In this document: in pieces, positions 58,700-64,000 of the stretch
Numbering within the stretch: position 1 is the first letter of the stretch
Layout of the letters: every line of letters starts with the position of its first letter
Source: Diphasiastrum complanatum
Taxonomy: Eukaryota > Streptophyta > Lycopodiopsida > Lycopodiales > Lycopodiaceae
NCBI GenBank assembly: GCA_029204225.1
Contig: CM055101.1
Coordinates: 5,273,246-5,337,245, forward strand
DNA: 64,000 nt
Direction of reading: 5' to 3'
Notes under the pieces: model-generated
What the model saw: only the letters and a program-made list of their open reading frames with translations
Databases searched by the model: none
Told to the model about the DNA's origin: nothing
Program-made: the position numbers and the translations under genes

Positions 58700-60720
58700 A
58701 TGACTAATGATCCTATGCCATCATTGATTCTAATCTACAGCTACCTAACATTCCTAGACAAGGATGAACTAAAGTAAACTCACCTACTCTGTCTAATGGG
58801 GTGTTGATGACTCATCATGAGAAGATGAGGACGACGAGGATGGCACGTAAGTCACATCCCTAAGCTGAACATCGGCTGGGTAGTAACGATGCAACTTGCT
58901 ACCGTTAACGGGTGTGTCGAACAATTTGCCTTGCAGGTCGGCGAGAATGACTGCACCATTAGGTTAGATTTCCACTACCTTGTACAGTCTTTCTCCTTGA
59001 AACTTGAGCTTACCTTTGTGTGCTTTGGCATTGTACAACAAAGCCAATTCTCTCTCGATGAGATCCTTGGTCTTGATATTCCTATCGTGCCAAGCTTTCC
59101 TTCGTTGTTTCTCTACAACTAGGGCGTGAAGTGCTAGAAAGCGGGTCTCATGGAGCTGGAGAAGATTTTGAAGTCTCCTCTTGGTAGATTCCTCTATACT
59201 TAGTCGTTCGCCGATTATGACTCTCAGACCCGGAATGACAAATTCAGCAGACATTACAGCTTCTTGTCCACACAATGCCCATAAGTTGTGTGAAGTTTGT
59301 CTTCCCAATCCGAGCATAATGCTTCAGCCATCTTCATGATAATATTGTAGAGAATCTTCTTTGATGATTTTGCTTGTCCATTGCAACGTGGGTAATATGG
59401 TGTGCTCTTCCTATGGACAACTAGATAAGAGGACAACAAGTGAGTGATGGTTTTGTTTAGAAAATGTGTTCCACGATCACTCACGAGTTCTAGTGGGCAC
59501 CGAAAACATACTAAGATATTTTCATACAAGAATTTAGCAGTGGAGTTGGCATCAGCCTTCCTCACTGCTTCAGCTTCAACCCATTTGGTCAAGTAGTCAG
59601 TGGCTACGATGATATAACGAGCTTGGAGACCATGCACAGCTGGATGAATAGGGCCGACAGAGTCAATGCCCCATTTCTCAAATGGCATCTCGGCCAAAAT
59701 AGGTCGTAACGACATTCTATCATTTTTTTGGATTATATTGAACTGTTTTTGGCACACGTCACACCTTTAACCTAATAGTGAATATCTTTGAGCATTGTGG
59801 GCCACCACAGGCTGTGTTGCAACATTTTTCTATTGGTAGCTTTGGCAGCGAAATGCCCTCCGCCTATTCCTTTGTGGGCGATACTTACTACCTAGGGCAC
59901 CTCATGCGTTAGGATGCATCGGCATAGGATTCCATCATTGCACATGCAATAAAACTATTCTGCTATCAATGTGGTGGCGAAAGATTTTAGGATCAAAAAC
60001 CTGTGTCATTCTATCTTGTTCATCTCAAGGGGAGGACGTCTCGTCATAAGATATCCAATGATGCTGACAGCCCACTTAAGGACGGCGTTGACATGGAACG
60101 GGATGGCGTCAAGGAGTTCGTCATCAACCCCTCTACTCTCGGGAACATTGTGGATCCTTGAGAGGTCATCGGCCAAATAGTTTTGCTTTCCCTTATGAGC
60201 AACTATTTTGAAATCGAGCTCCTGGAGAAGCAGCAGCCATCGGGTGATCCATCCAGTCGTGCATGTTCTATTTACCAGATACAATAGGGCTTGGTGTTCT
60301 ACGAAGAAGATGAAAAGATTGGCTAGCAGGTAATGGCAGAATTTCACATATATACCATGGCTAGCGCTTCTCGTTCGGTGGTCATATAGTTCATCTTCAC
60401 GGGAATCAACTACCTATTGGCGAAGTAGATTGGATAATCCTTCTTGTACTCCCTAGCCTGTGTCAAAACACTCTCCATGGCATATTTAGAAGCATCTGTG
60501 TGGACATGGAATTTTTCTCTTTTTACATCATCTCCAACAAACACTATGTGACTGTCTTCTCCCTCTTCCGCTAGATCTATCTCTTTCGGATGGGCAGGAC
60601 CTTCGTAAATGTTGGCCCCTTGGAAAATGTCTTCCATTGGTTCCCTCTTGGCTCCCACTTCATTCATCTGATAGTCCTTAAAGTATTGTGGCACGTCACC
60701 CATGCACAAGCTTGGGTTCT
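58700..60720 (-). pseudogene. Ty3/gypsy RNase H and integrase remnant
   Basis: Minus strand, in order: KFHVHTDASKYAMESVLTQ (RNase H start, near 60,500), then HQALLYLVNRTCTTGWITRW and HKGKQNYLADDLSRI. The integrase follows with KWGIDSVGP and VATDYLTKWVEAEAV (first Asp), LVSDRGTHF (second Asp) and STPYYPRCNGQ (59,730-59,400). A linker reads EKQRRKAWHDRNIK and KGKLKFQGERLYKVVEI. It belongs to a lineage without chromodomain. Several stops. RT, protease and gag are not visible to the right, where 60,720-60,960 has no assignable domain. Confidence 0.85.
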
Positions 60721-60969
60721 TCTATGGCGTCCTTCCAGATTTTTTCATGCATTTCCTAGGTGGTCATCAACTCGGTCTTGATTTCTCGTTTATCGCTCTT
60801 GCCCTTCCACTCAACAATGTTAGCCTCATAAAGGAGCTTGTGTTCTCAAGATGGGGATTGGTGGTTGGCATATTGCTGATTCCCATCCTTTTGAAGGCCC
60901 TGTCAAGCTTCTTGATGCTCTTTGTTGGAGGGTTTGTGGATCCCAAGGCAACACTAACCCTAGCTAATA

Positions 60970-61665
60970 AGTGAGAGGGATTTGGCACCTTGCGTGTGTA
61001 AGTCCAACCCGATGATCACATGGTTATTTGATTAGTTACAAGTCAATAAAAGGACTTTAGGCCTTTTTGCGAAACTTTTAATGTCGCAGGGCCTAAATGT
61101 CAAGTTAGTGAATAAAGTTGGATTTTCCTCCAACTTGGATGGTTCCCACTCTTTTTTAAATTTGAATAATTAGGGAGGCAAAAATGGACCAATAGGATTT
61201 AGAGGCCAGGGTCCTCCTCTCTACTATAAAAAGGGACCAACTCGAGTTCCTACACATGTTCATTTCTTCAATTCAATAAAGCATATTGGTTCTCTTGTGA
61301 AATGAATTGATGAATGTCATTTCTCTCTATCTTTTCCTCCGTCTCTCATGCTTTATTTGTGTTTTGCTAATTGTTGGATCTGATTGTTATTGGGATTGCA
61401 TGTTATTATACTTTTTATGAGGGAGAAATGGAGAGAGAGAAAGAGTAAGCTATGTCATTGTGGATCTAGTACTAGTGGATGTAGTGTTAATGCTTAGGGT
61501 TAATGGATGTCAGAGTTAGATGTGAATCTTCCATTCATGCTGAAATCTGAACTATATTATCGCTCTTATGGGAATGAATCTATGCGTGACAACTAACTTC
61601 GTCTCTTTGATACTAGATTGATTAGATCTTGGATTGAGGTTAGGCAAGGAAAGAAACCCACTACA
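60970..61665 (+). repeat. 5' LTR of a plus-strand gypsy element (left end approximate)
   Basis: Defined from the right: it ends CCCACTACA at 61,665, directly before the primer site. It contains a CTATAAAAAGGG TATA box near 61,232 and AATAAAGC near 61,277, the usual promoter and poly(A) signals of an LTR. The left edge is only estimated. Confidence 0.6.
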
Positions 61666-61667
61666 AT

Positions 61668-61686
61668 TTTGGTGCCGTTGTCGGGA
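61668..61686 (+). other. Primer-binding site (TTTGGTGCCGTTGTCGGGA)
   Basis: Close to the TGGCGCCGTTGCCGGGGA site used by many plant Tat/Athila-type gypsy elements, with two or three changes. It differs from the initiator-Met site of the 26-32 kb element, so this is a different gypsy lineage. Confidence 0.7.
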
Positions 61687-62852
61687 AGCTATGCCAATTT
61701 TTCAGTTTGCAGCATGTTTGTTGGATGGTTAGCTTGCATTAGGCATCTTGTCATTGCATGAATAGTGTTAGATCTGCATTTAGGATTGGTTTTGGAGTGA
61801 TTTCGCTTCATTTGAGTGGATTTGCTTGTTTGAAATCTAATCTGATTATGGAACATGAAAAGCTATTTAGATCACCAATCTTAAGATCCATTTGGATCTG
61901 AAATATCAGGAAAAAACAACAAAAATTGGTCAAATTTGTCAGATTTTAGTCAAAAGGAGGCAAAAATTGTCATCAGATTTGATAACTTTTTGTCTTCTTT
62001 CAAGAAACCTTTGTCGAATTGCAGACCCTTTCGGTTTTGATCACAGAACCTTCATTTTGAAGGGCGAACAATCCTTCCCAGCAGATTTCCAGAAATATCA
62101 AAAAACACACAAAAAAATCACCAAAACTCTAAAAATACAGAAAAAGAACCTTCGCCAGATTCACTGTGCATAGGTGTGATTTAGATCTATCTACTGCCAA
62201 GTCGACGAAGAATAATATCAGAAATAGAAGGTTTTCTCAGAGGATCAGTTGTCATATTGTCATATTTTTGCCGAAAAAAAGTCTCTTTTTTGCAAAAATA
62301 CCAATATTCTTTGCCAAAACCTTCGCCAAGATTCCAGAACATTCTATTTATAGTAAAATACTATTTTTGAGTTCGAAGAACATTCTTCCTATCTAGATCA
62401 TTGAAAATCTTGATTTTTACCCACGCCAAACTACATAAATTGTGTTTTTGTGTGCCATAAACCTTCATCGGGTTTACCCTATCTTTATCTGTGTCAAATT
62501 TCCAGTCTGAGAGTTTGGCGAAGGTTATTTCCATAGAAATTATTAGAAAAACCTGTTGAACCTTTGCTGAGCCGATCTTCATCTAGGGAACTTTTGCCGG
62601 TTCTATTTTTAGGTTTTGATTTTTCAGATCAAGTCTCTGTCAAAATTTGGGTCAAATCTGATATAGTTTGATTTGGATTCTGAGAAATTTTTCATTTTTT
62701 GAGAAGTATCGATTGATTGAATTTAATCTTTTTCACGATATAGAAATCTGATTCTTGAAAAGTGAAATAGATCTAGTCGATCTGATCTGAGATAGTTTTG
62801 ATTGAAAAATCTAGATCCAATCTCATTGTCTGCTTGATTTGAATCTGTGAAG
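61687..62852 (+). other. Untranslated leader of the gypsy element
   Basis: About 1.2 kb between primer site and gag ATG with no recognisable domain. Long leaders are usual in this lineage. Confidence 0.5.
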
Positions 62853-64000
62853 ATGGCTGCCCCTAGAGGTGCTCCTCAGGAAGTCAATCCAATCATTGTT
62901 AGAGCACCCCGTTTGGATCTACCAAAATATAATGGATCAACAAATCCAGTTAGATTTCTCCATATCTATGTTGAATCTTGTGAAGTCTATGGCGAAATTT
63001 TTCCCAAGATAAACTTAAGCTTTTTCCTATGGCCTTAATAGACGCATCACAAGATTGGTACTATAATCAAGATGAAACTGAACGTGCAGATTGGGAGATT
63101 GTTAAACGAGCCCTTATCACACGATTCAAACCTCGAAGTTTATGGCAAACCCTTTCCTACTTTTAGGTAAAATTAAAATGGGAAAGCGAAAAATAGTTCA
63201 AAATTACATTGATCGGGTGAAACGCCTCAGATCTGAGTGCGAACCTGAGCTGATTAACAAAAATGCCATGATTATGTGATTTTTGTCAGGTTTACCTAAA
63301 AGGATCATACGTCAGTTGAAACGCCATAATGAGTATGCACTTTTGGAAAATGCTATGGATGATGCAATTCGGGAGGAGGATGAAGATTCAGATGATGAAC
63401 TGAATATCAGTATGTTGCCTTATACAGCAGGACAGACCACTACGACATCCACCACTATTGCATCAACGAATGTCAATGCTATTGCAAAAATGATGCTCAA
63501 TGAGTTCGAGAAACTTGGGAAGAACCAGCAGAAATAGATGAAAAAGTTGCAGTCGCAATTTGATGAGAAGATCAAAGCATTGGAAGATTTCCATGGACAA
63601 GCGAACAAGGAACCTGAGAAGTTTGCAAAGACTTTTCCTACCAGGAAAAATGTCTGGTGTTCTATTTGTACAGGAAATCACATGGTGAATGAGTGTCCTC
63701 AATTGAAAAAACAAATGGAAATCAATGTATGCCATTTGTGTAATTCGCCTGATTATGAGACTTCTTTTTACAACTTCAATCATCGGATAATTCAGCAACG
63801 GTATGCCCAAATGGGATATCAAGAACCAGAGTATGGAGGAAATCCAATAGCTAGACCTCGACAATCTGCTTTTGGATACTTGGAACGTTTAGTCTTACTT
63901 GCCCCACCAAAGCACTCTGCTCCTCCTGCCATTTTGATGGAACCAGAACCGTATAGAAGTGCTGAGCAATGGAACTATGTTAATGATCAAGAAGGTGGAT
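62853..64000 (+). pseudogene. Gypsy gag, runs off the window
   Basis: It starts MAAPRGAPQEVNP, then RAPRLDLPKYNGST, SCEVYGE and, after a frameshift near 63,015, KLKLFPMALIDASQDWYY. Further on LPKRIIRQLKRHNEYALLEN, a Thr-rich linker and a knuckle CSICTGNHMVNEC (63,658-63,696, CX2CX3HX4C), then CHLCNSPDYET, where the His is replaced. At least three stops or frameshifts lie upstream of the knuckle. The last 100 codons are open to the window end, so protease and pol probably follow outside. Confidence 0.8.

Noticed and set aside
60702-60988. 90-codon hydrophobic plus-strand frame
   Set aside because: Its minus-strand reading fits as linker next to gypsy RNase H better than any plus-strand protein; no family recognised.

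Overview
The window looks like a gene-poor, AT-rich stretch of a land-plant nuclear genome that is crowded with transposons. Evidence for a plant: a PPR-DYW RNA-editing gene with a plant-specific PDF motif upstream, a spliced COA6-like CX9C gene, canonical GT-AG introns, Ty1/copia and Ty3/gypsy elements primed by initiator-Met tRNA, and long GA/CT microsatellites. The near-identical tandem PPR triplets and large, decayed retroelement load would suit a fern or another seed-free plant. That placement is inference, not something the sequence proves.

Layout. 0-4.7 kb: a tRNA-Pro-like sequence, a gypsy gag scrap, a decayed unfamiliar transposase and LINE RT debris. 4.8-8.7 kb: a broken copia element. 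8.95-10.2 kb: fresh tandem duplications. 10,654-16,514: a complete, apparently intact copia element (identical 653-bp LTRs, ATATG target duplication, one 1316-residue gag-pol frame). 17-26 kb: a 202-bp CT repeat, LINE, copia and gypsy pieces, a spliced hAT-transposase pseudogene, and a copia pol and gag lying head to head. 26.3-32.2 kb: a minus-strand chromodomain gypsy element with stops and an integrase deletion. 32.2-36.5 kb: a SWIM-finger remnant, gypsy gag scraps and a perfect 19-bp hairpin.

37.3-40.5 kb: the main host gene, on the minus strand. Three exons join in frame to give a transit-peptide-like N-terminus, an OSB-type PDF motif and a PPR-E-DYW protein. One frameshift in a run of six C (plus strand) interrupts exon 1. 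41-47 kb: decayed copia copies and a small unrecognised two-exon gene with a TATA box. 47-52.5 kb: two SINE-like units, a poly-G tract, a 173-bp tandem duplication and an isolated LTR/PBS junction, otherwise no recognisable genes. 52.6-53.1 kb: the first two exons of a COA6-like gene. 53.5-56.1 kb: a repeat carrying a perfect 27-bp palindrome, duplicated, with one copy split by a solo LTR. 56.6-64 kb: a truncated relative of the intact copia, a minus-strand gypsy pol remnant, and the 5' part of a plus-strand gypsy element that runs off the window.

The host genes share an organelle theme: DYW proteins edit organelle RNA, PDF motifs occur in organelle single-stranded DNA-binding proteins, and COA6 helps assemble cytochrome c oxidase. 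Nothing shows that they are co-regulated. At least four remnants (11.9, 41.6-42.3, 44.5 and 56.6-58.7 kb) belong to the same copia family or close relatives, so that family has been active over a long period.
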